A stretch of DNA of 64,000 nucleotides from Paracoccus albus (GTDB lineage Bacteria > Pseudomonadota > Alphaproteobacteria > Rhodobacterales > Rhodobacteraceae), in assembly GCF_027913035.1 (NCBI RefSeq), contig NZ_CP115775.1, positions 3,254,812 to 3,318,811 of the forward strand. Direction: 5' to 3'. The notes under the pieces are model-generated. The model saw nothing but the letters and a program-made list of their open reading frames with translations, ran no database searches and was not told the DNA's origin. A program made the position numbers and the translations under genes. Below are positions 1 to 8,682 of this stretch, one piece after another. Position 1 is the first letter of the stretch, and the number at the start of each line of letters is the position of its first letter.

Positions 1-1181
1 GTGGATAGCCCGGCGGCCTGCCGCATAAAGCGCCGACGCAGCGCGGGCACAGCGTTCACAGCGCCCATACCAAGCCCACGAGCTGTCCGCAGGATCGGAT
101 TGTCGTTGGAGAACAGCGTATTCACGCTGTCCATGCCAAGAGCCAGCGATGTCGAGTCGAAACGGCGCCACCCCTGATAGCGGTCCAGCACTGTCGCAAA
201 GCCGATATCTTCGCCATTGCGCGCCGCATCGACCAGACATTCCGCCAATGCCGCAACATCCCTGAGCCCAAGGTTAAGGCCCTGACCGGCGATCGGGTGC
301 ACACCGTGCGCCGCATCACCAATCAGCGCGACACGCTCGTCCACGTAGGCATTCGCCAGCGTCAGGCCCAACGGATAGGAAAAACGTGGGCCGGCAAGGG
401 TGATCTCCCCGGCAATGTCGCGGATATGCGGCGCCAGCACCTCCAGAAATGCCTCATCGGGCAGATCGGCAATGGTGCGGGCTTGCGGATTTGTCATCGA
501 CCAAACGATTGAAGCGCGGTTGTCCCGAAGCGGCAGAACCGCAAGCGGGCCCGTCGGAAGAAAGACCTGATGTGCGGTGCCATGATGCGGGATTTCAACG
601 CTCAGCGCCGCGACAAGCGCCGTCTGATCATAGCTCCAGCCGGTGCGACTGATCCCGGCACGTTCGGCAACGCCTGACCGGCGGCCATCGGCACCGACCA
701 ACAACCTGGCCCGCAATTTGCGACCGTCCGACAGCATGACGTCGATCCCGCCCGTATCGGCCTGTTGTCCGATGACCTGCGTTTTGGGAATATGCGTCAG
801 GCGTTGCGGCATGGCCTCGATCAGGGCGCGGTAGAGGAAGCGATCCTCCAGCATCTGGCCAAGCACGCCTTCCTCGATCTCGTTGGCATCGAAGAACAGG
901 CCGAGATCGGAAATATCCTTGCCCCGCCCTTGTCGCGCGACAACGCGGGTGATGGGTTGTGCGGTGGGGGCCAGTTGATCCCATAAGCCGATGCCCTTCA
1001 ACAGCCGCACCGAGGCTAGCGCCAGTGCATAGGCCCTGCCGTCGAAGTTGTCCGACGCACGCGCCCGCGCAGGTGCCGCATCGACGACCGCCACGCGCAT
1101 TCCTGCATCCGCAAGGGCCAGACCCAATGCAGGCCCGTTCAGCCCGCCGCCTGCAATCACAACATCGAAATCCTGTTTCAT
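1..1181 (-). CDS. UbiH/UbiF/Coq6-family FAD-dependent hydroxylase, C-terminus cut by the window edge
   Basis: This is an aromatic-ring hydroxylase of the type that adds hydroxyl groups to the ubiquinone precursor, using FAD. The start is ATG at 1181 on the minus strand and the frame stays open for 393 codons to the window edge, so only the last residues are missing (family length is about 400). The N-terminal FAD motif is GGGLNG (residues 11-16), and the second flavin motif begins GDAAHGVHPIAGQG at residue 288. The visible end, LRRRFMRQAAGLS, matches the usual C-terminus of the family. It is divergent from the amidase gene at 1283. UbiH, UbiF, UbiI and Coq6 cannot be told apart from the sequence alone. 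Confidence 0.88.
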   Translation of the reverse strand, partial: MKQDFDVVIAGGGLNGPALGLALADAGMRVAVVDAAPARARASDNFDGRAYALALASVRLLKGIGLWDQLAPTAQPITRVVARQGRGKDISDLGLFFDANEIEEGVLGQMLEDRFLYRALIEAMPQRLTHIPKTQVIGQQADTGGIDVMLSDGRKLRARLLVGADGRRSGVAERAGISRTGWSYDQTALVAALSVEIPHHGTAHQVFLPTGPLAVLPLRDNRASIVWSMTNPQARTIADLPDEAFLEVLAPHIRDIAGEITLAGPRFSYPLGLTLANAYVDERVALIGDAAHGVHPIAGQGLNLGLRDVAALAECLVDAARNGEDIGFATVLDRYQGWRRFDSTSLALGMDSVNTLFSNDNPILRTARGLGMGAVNAVPALRRRFMRQAAGLS

Positions 1182-1282
1182 GGCAGCAATCCTATGGCCC
1201 GGCAGCACGCTCGTCCATGCGGCAAAAGCGATAGACGGACTGGTCGGCGGCGATTAGGTTCGATGACAAACGCAGGAGCTTT

Positions 1283-2614
1283 ATGATGGACTGGCTGACC
1301 GCTACGGCGAGCGAACAGGGGCGGGGCATTCTGGCGGGTCTCGTTTCGCCTGTGGATCTGGTTGACGCCTACCTGGACGCGATAGAGCGTCACCCCGATG
1401 GCAATCTGATCTTCGCCCGACTGACGCCGGAACGTGCCCGGTCCGAGGCGATAGCGGCGCATGACAGGGCGAAGGCCGGTCTGCGGCGCGGATTGCTGGA
1501 TGGTGTGCCGATCAGCTGGAAAGACAATATCGACACGGCCGGAACGGCGACAGAGGCGGGATCGGCGCTTCTGAAGGGGCGGGTGCCCGACACTGATGCC
1601 GGCGTGCTTCAGAATGCCGATGCGCAGGGGCTGGTCTGTCTGGGCAAGACCCATATGACAGAACTGGCCTTTAGCGGGTTGGGACTTAACCCGATGACAG
1701 CGACGCCACCCAACGCGCTTGATCCGGCACTGGCACCGGGGGGGTCGAGTTCGGGTTCTGCAGTGTCGGTGTCACTTGGGCTGGCTGCGGCGACTATCGG
1801 TTCGGATACGGGCGGCTCCATCCGGTTGCCTGCGGCCTGGAACGGCCTGGTCGGGTTCAAACCGACGCCGGGGCAGGTGCCTATGCGCGGCGTTGTGCCG
1901 CTTTGCCCGCGCTTTGACGTTGCAGGGCCGCTCGCACGGAATGTCGAGGACTGCGCTGAACTTTTTGCGGCTATTGCTGGCAGGTCCGCGCCCGATCTGA
2001 CCGATGCGCAGCCTTCTGGCCTGCGCCTTCTGGTGCTGGACGGCGTGCCTTTCGAAGACGCGCGGGAAGGGCCGGTAGCGGCGTTCGAAGAAGCGGTTGA
2101 GGTGTTGTCACAGGCTGGGGCGTCGATCACGCGGGCTGCGCCGCCCTGCGTGGCAGAGGCGATGGCACTTTCGGGTAAGCTTTTTTCGCCGGAAGGCTAT
2201 GGTGTCTGGTCCGCCCATATCGAGGACGCGCCAGAGGCGATGTATCCACCCATCCTGGCGCGTTTCCGGGCGGGGAAAGACGTCTCAGCACCGGAATTTG
2301 TCGAGGCTTGGCTGACACTTGATCGTCTGCGCGCGATCTGGGCCGAAACGGTCGCGGGCTTTGATGCGGTCATTCTGCCCTCTGCCCCGATCATGCCGCC
2401 GGATCGTGAGGCGCTGCTTGCGGATGCGGATTTCTTCGCGTCCGAGAACCTCCTGACCCTGCGCAACACCCGCATCGGCAACCTGTTCGGTCTGCCCGCG
2501 ATCAGCCTTCCGACGGTCCGTCCTGCCTGCGGCATCATGGCGATGTGTGCAGCGGGCGATGATCTGCGGCTTTTGCGCGTCGCACGCGCCATGGAGGCAG
2601 CGCTTTCCGGTTAA
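1283..2614 (+). CDS. amidase signature family enzyme
   Basis: The 443-residue protein belongs to the amidase signature superfamily, which hydrolyses or transfers amides with a Ser-cisSer-Lys triad. The triad is visible: Lys80 in SWKDNID, the cis-serine at about 155 in APGGSSSGSA, and the nucleophile Ser179 in GSDTGGSI. The start ATG at 1283 follows an AGGAG element; a second ATG lies directly after it. It is shorter than most GatA proteins and gatB and gatC are not adjacent, so a tRNA amidotransferase role is unlikely. The amide substrate cannot be predicted. It is co-directional with the aminotransferase gene 77 bp downstream. Confidence 0.88.
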   Translation: MMDWLTATASEQGRGILAGLVSPVDLVDAYLDAIERHPDGNLIFARLTPERARSEAIAAHDRAKAGLRRGLLDGVPISWKDNIDTAGTATEAGSALLKGRVPDTDAGVLQNADAQGLVCLGKTHMTELAFSGLGLNPMTATPPNALDPALAPGGSSSGSAVSVSLGLAAATIGSDTGGSIRLPAAWNGLVGFKPTPGQVPMRGVVPLCPRFDVAGPLARNVEDCAELFAAIAGRSAPDLTDAQPSGLRLLVLDGVPFEDAREGPVAAFEEAVEVLSQAGASITRAAPPCVAEAMALSGKLFSPEGYGVWSAHIEDAPEAMYPPILARFRAGKDVSAPEFVEAWLTLDRLRAIWAETVAGFDAVILPSAPIMPPDREALLADADFFASENLLTLRNTRIGNLFGLPAISLPTVRPACGIMAMCAAGDDLRLLRVARAMEAALSG

Positions 2615-2691
2615 GTTGGCTGGACTGCGCGCCCGTGTTTCTGTAACCTTCAGGAATAACGGGGCGAAACGACCCTGATCGAGAGGCAGTC

Positions 2692-3876
2692 ATGGCAATA
2701 CCCGAGCGGTTTTCGAACCTGCCGGATTATGCGTTCCCGCGTCTGCGTGCGCTTTTGTCGGGAATCGAACCCGGAGGCGAACCGATGGTCCTGACCATCG
2801 GAGAGCCCCGTCATGCCATGCCTGATTTCGTCGCGGCCACTATGGCCGAAAACATTCATTTGTTTGAGAAATATCCTTCGAATGAAGGGACTGCCGCGCT
2901 GCTGGATGCGATTTCCGGCTGGATCGGTCGCCGCCACGGGATAGAGGTCTCTCCCAGCCGGATCATGACGCTCAATGGCACGCGAGAGGGGCTTTTCAAT
3001 GCCGCCTTGGCCTTGGCGCCCGAGAAGAAGAAGGGCAAGCAACCGGTCATCCTGGTGCCGAACCCCTTCTATCAGGTCTATGCCGTCGCCGCCGCTGCCG
3101 TCGGGGCAGAGCCGGTTTTCGTGCCCGCGACCGACGAAACCGGACACTTGCCTGACTATGCGTCGCTTGGTGCCGATGTGTTGGACCGGACCGTCATCGC
3201 CTATATCTGCTCTCCCGCCAACCCGCAGGGATCGGTTGCGGACGAGGATTACCTAGAACGGCTGATCACTCTGGCCGATAAGCACGATTTTCTGGTTTTC
3301 TCTGACGAATGCTATTCCGAGATCTGGCGCGAAGCCCCGCCGCCCGGTGCGCTTGCTGTGGCAACCCGAATGGGGCTGGCTGACAGGGTGGTCATGTTCA
3401 ACTCTCTGTCGAAGCGGTCCAACTTGCCGGGGCTGCGTTCCGGCTTTGCCGCTGGCAGTGAAGGGAACATCGCCCAGATGCGCCGTCTGCGCAGCTATTC
3501 CGGTGCGCCGCTGTCGCTTCCGGCGCAGGCTGTCAGCACAGCGGTCTGGTCAGATGAGGCGCATGTGGATGCCAGCCGGGCGCTGTATCAGCGCAAATAT
3601 GATGTGGCAGACCGGGTTTTGGGCAATGTGCCGGGTTATCGCGGGCCGGAGGGTGGCTTTTTCCTTTGGCTGCCGGTCGAAGACGGCGAAGAAGCCGCAA
3701 CGCGGCTTTGGCGCGAGGCAGGAATTCAGGTTTTGCCAGGGGCCTATCTGTCGCGTGAGGTGGACGGCCAGAATCCGGGTCAGGGATATATTCGTGTCGC
3801 ACTGGTTGCGGACGAAGAAGAAACAGAACGGGCGCTCGGACGCCTGAAAGACGTTATATATAAAGAGGGCAGTTGA
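2692..3876 (+). CDS. class I/II PLP-dependent aminotransferase
   Basis: The 394-residue protein is a fold-type I aminotransferase. The PLP lysine is K241 in NSLSKRSNLPGLR. The ring-contacting Asp205 lies in FSDECYSE, Asn177 in SPANPQG, and the carboxylate-binding Arg is near the end in YIRVAL. Its overall features resemble the succinyldiaminopimelate aminotransferase (DapC) or MalY-like branch, but the amino donor and acceptor are not determined by the sequence. The stop codon directly abuts the ftsK start, so the two genes are probably co-transcribed. Confidence 0.85.
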   Translation: MAIPERFSNLPDYAFPRLRALLSGIEPGGEPMVLTIGEPRHAMPDFVAATMAENIHLFEKYPSNEGTAALLDAISGWIGRRHGIEVSPSRIMTLNGTREGLFNAALALAPEKKKGKQPVILVPNPFYQVYAVAAAAVGAEPVFVPATDETGHLPDYASLGADVLDRTVIAYICSPANPQGSVADEDYLERLITLADKHDFLVFSDECYSEIWREAPPPGALAVATRMGLADRVVMFNSLSKRSNLPGLRSGFAAGSEGNIAQMRRLRSYSGAPLSLPAQAVSTAVWSDEAHVDASRALYQRKYDVADRVLGNVPGYRGPEGGFFLWLPVEDGEEAATRLWREAGIQVLPGAYLSREVDGQNPGQGYIRVALVADEEETERALGRLKDVIYKEGS

Positions 3877-6492
3877 ATGGCGAGCTGGCAGGCGAAAGGG
3901 CGCGATCCGCTTTTCGATCAGAACACGCAGGCTGCGCTTGAAAGGCGCGGGAAAGAGCTGGTCGGGGCAGGTATGGTTGTGCTGTCGGTTGTGCTGGCGC
4001 TGATCCTGTACAGCTGGTCGCCCGATGATCCCAGCTTTCTGGCCGCGACCGATCAGCCGCCGGTGAACCTGCTGGGACGGTTCGGGGCCTATCTGGCCGC
4101 GCCGCTGATGATGATCGCCGGCTATGGCGCCTGGGGACTGGCGCTTGGTGCGCTTGTCTGGGGTCTGCGGCTGATGCTGCACAAGGGCGAGGAACGCGTC
4201 ATGCGCGCGGTGTTCCTGCCAATCGCTGTCGCCCTCGGGTCGGTATATTGCGCGTCGCTGGTGCCGCCGATGGGCTGGCAGGAAAGCTTTGGTCTGGGCG
4301 GTCATTTTGGCGACATGATGATGGGCGGGCTGATGACGATGCTGCCTTTCGGGCCGGCTGCGTCGCTGAAGATCGGTGCACTGCTGATGGCAGCGGGGGC
4401 GATTGCCTTCTACGGTTTCGTTCTTGGTTTCGACCTGACCGAGGCGCGTCGTCTGCTGCGTTGGCTGGTGACGGGCCTCGTGACGGCATATGACATGCTG
4501 CTGCGCCTGCTGGGTCGCAGCGCGGTCGGTGCTGTCGGCGCAGCGAAAGGCATGAAGGCGCGCGCGGCAGAGCGGCGCGAGCAGGGCGAAACCGATGCCG
4601 AACTGACGGGTCAACCCAAGCGCGGCCTCTTCCGCCGCCGCCCGCAAGGTGATGATTGGGAAAATGACTCTGAATTGGTCGAACCGCAGGCGCATGATGC
4701 GCAGGCACCGACGGATGATGAGGTTTCGGCGCGTATCACAGATGCGATCTCAAAGCGCGAGGGCGGTCTGCTCAGCTCTGTCACGCAGCGGTTGAACGCG
4801 AACCGGCAGGATGTCGCACTGGCGGACATGGAAGACGAAGATGAGGGGGTAGAACCCGCCGATCCGCATCCCTTCGGGGCCGATACCGCACGCGTTGTCG
4901 TTCCGGCAAAGCGGCCCGCGCAGCCGTCGCGTCAGGCGAAATCCGAGGCGCAGCCTTCACTTCGCTTCGACGAATCCGCAAGCGCGTTTGAATGCCCCCC
5001 TCTGTCGCTGCTCGCCGCAGCCAGCACGATAGAACGCCACCAGCTTTCGGATGAGGCACTGGCAGAAAACGCCCGTATGCTGGAGGCTGTGCTGGACGAT
5101 TACGGTGTGAAGGGCCAGATAACGGCCGTGCATCCCGGTCCCGTCGTGACGCTGTATGAACTGGAACCCGCGCCGGGATTGAAGGCATCCCGCGTGATTG
5201 GTTTGTCGGACGATATCGCGCGGTCCATGTCGGCGCTGTCGGCGCGAGTCTCCACCGTGCCGGGCCGCACCGTGATCGGGATCGAACTGCCAAATGCGCG
5301 GCGCGAGAAGGTTCTGCTGCGCGAAATCCTGTCGGCGAAATCCTATGGCGATGCGTCCTATCCGCTGCCGCTTGCGCTTGGGAAAGACATCGGCGGCGGG
5401 CCGGTGGTGTCCAACCTTGCGAAGATGCCGCATCTGCTGATCGCGGGGACCACGGGGTCGGGCAAGTCGGTGGCGATCAACACCATGATCCTGTCGCTGC
5501 TGTACAAGCTGACGCCGGATGAATGCCGGCTCATCATGATCGACCCGAAGATGCTGGAACTGTCGGTCTATGACGGCATCCCGCATCTGCTCTCGCCGGT
5601 CGTCACCGATCCCAAGAAGGCCGTCGTCGCCCTGAAATGGGTCGTGGCCGAGATGGAGGAGCGTTACCGCAAGATGTCCAAGATGGGCGTCCGCAATATC
5701 GAGGGCTATAACGGCCGCGTCCGCGAGGCGCTCGCGAAGAACGAGATGTTCAAGCGCACCGTTCAGACCGGCTTTGACGAAGACACCGGCGAGCCGATCT
5801 TCGAGACCGAGGAGTTCCAGCCCGAGACCTTCCCTTATATCGTCGTCATCGTCGATGAGATGGCGGACCTGATGATGGTCGCGGGCAAGGAGATCGAGGC
5901 CTGCATCCAGCGTCTGGCACAGATGGCACGGGCCTCGGGCATCCACCTGATTATGGCGACGCAGCGACCCTCGGTCGATGTCATCACCGGCACGATCAAG
6001 GCGAACTTCCCGACCCGAATTTCCTTCCAGGTCACATCGAAGATCGACAGCCGCACCATTCTGGGCGAGCAAGGGGCCGAACAGCTTCTGGGTCAGGGCG
6101 ACATGCTGTATATGGCTGGCGGCTCCAAAATCACCCGCGTGCATGGCCCCTTCGTCAGCGATGAAGAGGTCGAAGAGGTTGTGAACCACCTGAAATCCTT
6201 CGGCCCGCCCAGCTACAAATCCGGGGTGGTAGACGGACCCGAAGATGAGGTCGCGGGCGATATCGACGCCGTGCTTGGCCTGGGCAATTCGGCGGATGGC
6301 GACGATCAGCTTTACGATCAGGCGGTGATGATCGTCGCCAAGGACCGCAAATGCTCGACCAGCTATATCCAGCGTAAACTGGCCATCGGCTATAACAAGG
6401 CCGCGCGGATCGTCGAACAGATGGAAGATCAGGGCGTCGTCAGCAGCGCCAACCATGTCGGCAAGCGCGAAGTGCTTGTGCCGGAGATCTGA
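3877..6492 (+). CDS. ftsK: DNA translocase FtsK
   Basis: FtsK is the septal DNA pump that clears chromosome termini and activates XerCD recombination. The 871-residue protein has four N-terminal membrane segments (roughly residues 29-50, 68-100, 110-132 and 162-185). A charged low-complexity linker runs from about 220 to 370. The RecA-like motor has Walker A GTTGSGKS at 524-531 and Walker B in [11 protein letters not shown] near 660. The C-terminal winged-helix gamma domain (about 809-871) contains [20 protein letters not shown], which reads KOPS sequences. Length and domain order are normal. It begins one base after the aminotransferase stop. Confidence 0.97.
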   Translation: MASWQAKGRDPLFDQNTQAALERRGKELVGAGMVVLSVVLALILYSWSPDDPSFLAATDQPPVNLLGRFGAYLAAPLMMIAGYGAWGLALGALVWGLRLMLHKGEERVMRAVFLPIAVALGSVYCASLVPPMGWQESFGLGGHFGDMMMGGLMTMLPFGPAASLKIGALLMAAGAIAFYGFVLGFDLTEARRLLRWLVTGLVTAYDMLLRLLGRSAVGAVGAAKGMKARAAERREQGETDAELTGQPKRGLFRRRPQGDDWENDSELVEPQAHDAQAPTDDEVSARITDAISKREGGLLSSVTQRLNANRQDVALADMEDEDEGVEPADPHPFGADTARVVVPAKRPAQPSRQAKSEAQPSLRFDESASAFECPPLSLLAAASTIERHQLSDEALAENARMLEAVLDDYGVKGQITAVHPGPVVTLYELEPAPGLKASRVIGLSDDIARSMSALSARVSTVPGRTVIGIELPNARREKVLLREILSAKSYGDASYPLPLALGKDIGGGPVVSNLAKMPHLLIAGTTGSGKSVAINTMILSLLYKLTPDECRLIMIDPKMLELSVYDGIPHLLSPVVTDPKKAVVALKWVVAEMEERYRKMSKMGVRNIEGYNGRVREALAKNEMFKRTVQTGFDEDTGEPIFETEEFQPETFPYIVVIVDEMADLMMVAGKEIEACIQRLAQMARASGIHLIMATQRPSVDVITGTIKANFPTRISFQVTSKIDSRTILGEQGAEQLLGQGDMLYMAGGSKITRVHGPFVSDEEVEEVVNHLKSFGPPSYKSGVVDGPEDEVAGDIDAVLGLGNSADGDDQLYDQAVMIVAKDRKCSTSYIQRKLAIGYNKAARIVEQMEDQGVVSSANHVGKREVLVPEI

Positions 6493-6498
6493 TTGACG

Positions 6499-6518
6499 CC
6501 TCGGCCGGTAAGCCGGGG
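6499..6518 (+). terminator. weak terminator-like hairpin after ftsK
   Basis: A 7-bp stem (CCTCGGC with GCCGGGG, one wobble pair) encloses a 6-base loop just after the ftsK stop and before the end of the convergent reductase gene. No T-run follows, so factor-independent termination is uncertain. Confidence 0.35.
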
Positions 6519-6530
6519 CGATATAGTTCC

Positions 6531-7406
6531 TTAGCCGGGATGATCGGCGTCACGCAGCAGGCGCGCCCACCAAGCAAGTTCGTCCAGCATCGTGTCGGCG
6601 TTCCTCGCAAGATGGGGAATATCGGCCAGGTCGGCATTGCCAGACATCACCGGCTTCAGATCGGCATAGTTGATGTGAACGGCGTCGCGCACGGAAACCA
6701 TACGCAGTTCTGCCGTGATGGCCCGCAAATGTTCGACGGCGCGTGCGCCACCGACCCCGCCATAAGCCACATAGGCGACAGGCTTGCGCATGGCGTCCAG
6801 ATGATCCAGTGCGTTTTTCAGCACCGCAGTCGGCGCATGATTATATTCCGCGACGGTAAGAATATAGGCGTCGAACACTTCGATCAGCTTAGCGAACGCG
6901 GTGGCCGCTTTTCTTTGCGCATCCGTAGTTGTGGGAGAGCCAAAGAACGGCAGATCGTGATCGCGCAGGTCGATTGGTGAGACGTCGAAACCTTCATGCG
7001 CCTGCGCCGTTTTCAGAATCCATTCGGAGGCTCTGTCGCCGAACCGTCCGTCGCGCGTGCTTCCTGTAACAATGCCAAGTTTGACTGGCTGCTCAGGCGC
7101 GCGGCTTTGTGCAACCCGGGTCAGTTCCCTGCTCTCCACCGCGTCAAGCACGGGATCAAGCCTTGCCAGATGCCGTTTGAACTCTTTCGTTTCGTGCCAT
7201 TCCCCCGGCGTCTGATCCGCGGAAAAGTGCGTCACGATCACCAGTTTGCCGGCCTTGTCCGCACGATAGATCGTGTTACTGCGCCACCCATAGTTTGCGC
7301 TGATCGGCCCCAACAGCTTCGAGTCGCTCTTCTGCAACGTTTCCAGTTCATCCAGTTTTCCCGGCTTCGGCGTAAAGATGTTCAGATAGGTTCTTATGCT
7401 TCGCAC
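6531..7406 (-). CDS. fusion of an antibiotic-biosynthesis-monooxygenase-like domain with an NAD(P)H-dependent FMN reductase
   Basis: The 291-residue protein has two parts. Residues 1 to about 100 resemble the small dimeric alpha/beta-barrel ABM family. From about residue 107 a flavodoxin-like NADPH-dependent FMN reductase begins: the phosphate-binding loop GSTRDGRFGD is at 115-124, and the family motif AEYNHAPTAVLKNALD follows at about 186-201. The reductase part should be cytoplasmic and reduce FMN, quinones or azo compounds. The gene is divergent from an HxlR regulator, a common pairing for oxidoreductases that respond to electrophiles. The ABM assignment rests on size and general pattern and is less secure than the reductase. 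Confidence 0.75.
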   Translation of the reverse strand: MRSIRTYLNIFTPKPGKLDELETLQKSDSKLLGPISANYGWRSNTIYRADKAGKLVIVTHFSADQTPGEWHETKEFKRHLARLDPVLDAVESRELTRVAQSRAPEQPVKLGIVTGSTRDGRFGDRASEWILKTAQAHEGFDVSPIDLRDHDLPFFGSPTTTDAQRKAATAFAKLIEVFDAYILTVAEYNHAPTAVLKNALDHLDAMRKPVAYVAYGGVGGARAVEHLRAITAELRMVSVRDAVHINYADLKPVMSGNADLADIPHLARNADTMLDELAWWARLLRDADHPG

Positions 7407-7434
7407 CGCATCTTTCCTTAACTTCGGTTATAAG

Positions 7435-7508
7435 CTTACCTAATGTAAGTTCAATCACCCTGTAAGAACGGATCTGAAAGACAGGTGCGGATATGGAAGT
7501 AAGTTCAA
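7435..7508. promoter_or_regulatory. repeated GTAAG sites between the flavin reductase and its HxlR regulator
   Basis: A palindrome CTTAC-N5-GTAAG occupies 7435-7449. The ten-base word GTAAGTTCAA occurs at 7445-7454 and again at 7499-7508, the second copy inside the first codons of the regulator gene. A related GTAAGAAC lies at 7462-7469. The position between divergent genes suggests an operator for the HxlR protein, including autoregulation. This is an inference from repetition and position. Confidence 0.5.
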
Positions 7509-7873
7509 AAGACGCCGATCCCATGCGGTCCGACTGCCCTGGTCGCGATCTTTTCTTGTTGGCAACGGGGAAGTGGACGCTGCTCATTCTGTGGGCGCTC
7601 AAATCCGGCCCACGGCGCTTTCACCAGCTGCGGGATGAGGTCGACGGCATAAGCGAGCGGGTACTTTCCGCTACGCTGAAAAGCCTCCGCCGCAACGGTC
7701 TGGTTATGCGTCATGTTGAACCCAGCGTGCCCCCGAAAGTCAGCTATGAGCTGACCGAAATCGGCACCGGCTTGTTGTCTGTCATGGAAGGGTTGACCGG
7801 CTGGATTGCGCAGGAACTTGATGCGGTAGAGGCTGCGCAGGCGCGCTATGACCGTGAAAACGACGCTGCCTGA
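7493..7873 (+). CDS. HxlR-family winged-helix transcriptional regulator
   Basis: The 126-residue protein is a typical MarR/HxlR-type dimeric regulator. The helix-turn-helix core contains GKWTLLILWALKSGPRRFHQL and ISERVLSATLKSLRRNGLV, and the wing ends in YELTEIG. Cys15 (SDCPGRD) sits where redox-sensing members of the family carry their reactive cysteine, so sensing of electrophiles or disulfide stress is plausible. It is transcribed away from the ABM-flavin reductase fusion, its likely target. A GTAAGTTCAA repeat overlaps its own first codons. Confidence 0.9.
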   Translation: MEVSSKDADPMRSDCPGRDLFLLATGKWTLLILWALKSGPRRFHQLRDEVDGISERVLSATLKSLRRNGLVMRHVEPSVPPKVSYELTEIGTGLLSVMEGLTGWIAQELDAVEAAQARYDRENDAA

Positions 7874-7957
7874 ATTCGCTTCGCGCAGTCTTGCCGATCG
7901 GACCGCCTGTATGTTTTTCCGGTGGCGCGACGTCCCTGAACTTGCGAAAGAAAGGAC

Positions 7958-8638
7958 ATGACGGTCTGGAACATTCACTACCTCAACGCCCGCAAGACGC
8001 TGAACAGCGTCATGCCAGAAACACGCGCCGCCGCAAGAGAGGCCGTCGCCGCGGTGGAAGAGCATGTCGAACTCCCGCGTTTTGATCTGGTCATTCGCGC
8101 GGGTGAAGAGGTCGTGCAGGGTTGGGCGGTCGGAGGCTATGCGCCGGGGCCGGGACATATTCAGATCACGCTGGAGCCAGAGCGTTTTTCGCCCGAACCC
8201 TTTATCCGCACGCTGGTCCACGAATTGCATCATCTGATCCGCTGGGACGGTCCGGGTTATGGTAAGTCACTGGGCGAAGCTCTGGTCAGCGAAGGGCTTG
8301 CCGGCCATTTTGTATTGCAGGTTCTGGGTGGCCAGCCTGATCCGTGGGATGCGGTCAATCCGTCAGAGGGGCTGACACGGCGGGCATCGAATGAGTGGTC
8401 GCGCCTGGGCTATGATCATGCAGAGTGGTTTTTCGGCACCGGCAAGATCCGCAGGTGGTCAGGCTATGGTCTGGGGCATCGGCTGATTGCCGAATACCTG
8501 TCGCAGAATCCGTCCGAGGATGCTGTCAGTCTGGCCAAGGCCCCCGTCGATCGGTTCAGGGGTGCCATGCGCCAGCTTGCAAAGACCGACGCAGATTCCG
8601 AACCTGAACAGCCGGAGACAGAGACGAATGCAGGCTGA
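7958..8638 (+). CDS. DUF2268-type putative zinc-dependent protease
   Basis: The 226-residue cytoplasmic protein carries the gluzincin signature VHELHH (His88, Glu89, His92). A plausible third ligand is Glu112 in VSEGLAGHF. The flanking sequence GHIQITLEPERF before the motif is characteristic of the DUF2268 family of predicted Zn-dependent proteases. The physiological substrate is unknown. The last 20 residues are acidic and probably disordered. ATG 7958 follows a GAAAGGA ribosome-binding site. A terminator overlaps the 3' end of the gene. Confidence 0.8.
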   Translation: MTVWNIHYLNARKTLNSVMPETRAAAREAVAAVEEHVELPRFDLVIRAGEEVVQGWAVGGYAPGPGHIQITLEPERFSPEPFIRTLVHELHHLIRWDGPGYGKSLGEALVSEGLAGHFVLQVLGGQPDPWDAVNPSEGLTRRASNEWSRLGYDHAEWFFGTGKIRRWSGYGLGHRLIAEYLSQNPSEDAVSLAKAPVDRFRGAMRQLAKTDADSEPEQPETETNAG

Positions 8639-8682
8639 CCGGACGCAGCGACCCGACGGCCCGCCATTCGGTCAGCCTTTTT
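8632..8682 (+). terminator. rho-independent terminator downstream of the DUF2268 gene
   Basis: A perfect 10-bp stem (AGGCTGACCG at 8632-8641, CGGTCAGCCT at 8669-8678) encloses a 27-base loop and is followed by TTTTT on the plus strand. Its right arm covers the last codons of the opposing Asd-like gene. Confidence 0.7.

Noticed and set aside
1283-2614. GatA subunit of a tRNA amidotransferase
   Set aside because: The amidase triad is present, but gatB and gatC are absent nearby and the protein is shorter than typical GatA, so the generic amidase call is safer.
4957-6456. A 499-codon open frame antisense to ftsK
   Set aside because: It mirrors the ftsK coding strand in GC-rich DNA, has no ribosome-binding site, and its translation is low in recognisable motifs; ftsK itself is unambiguous.
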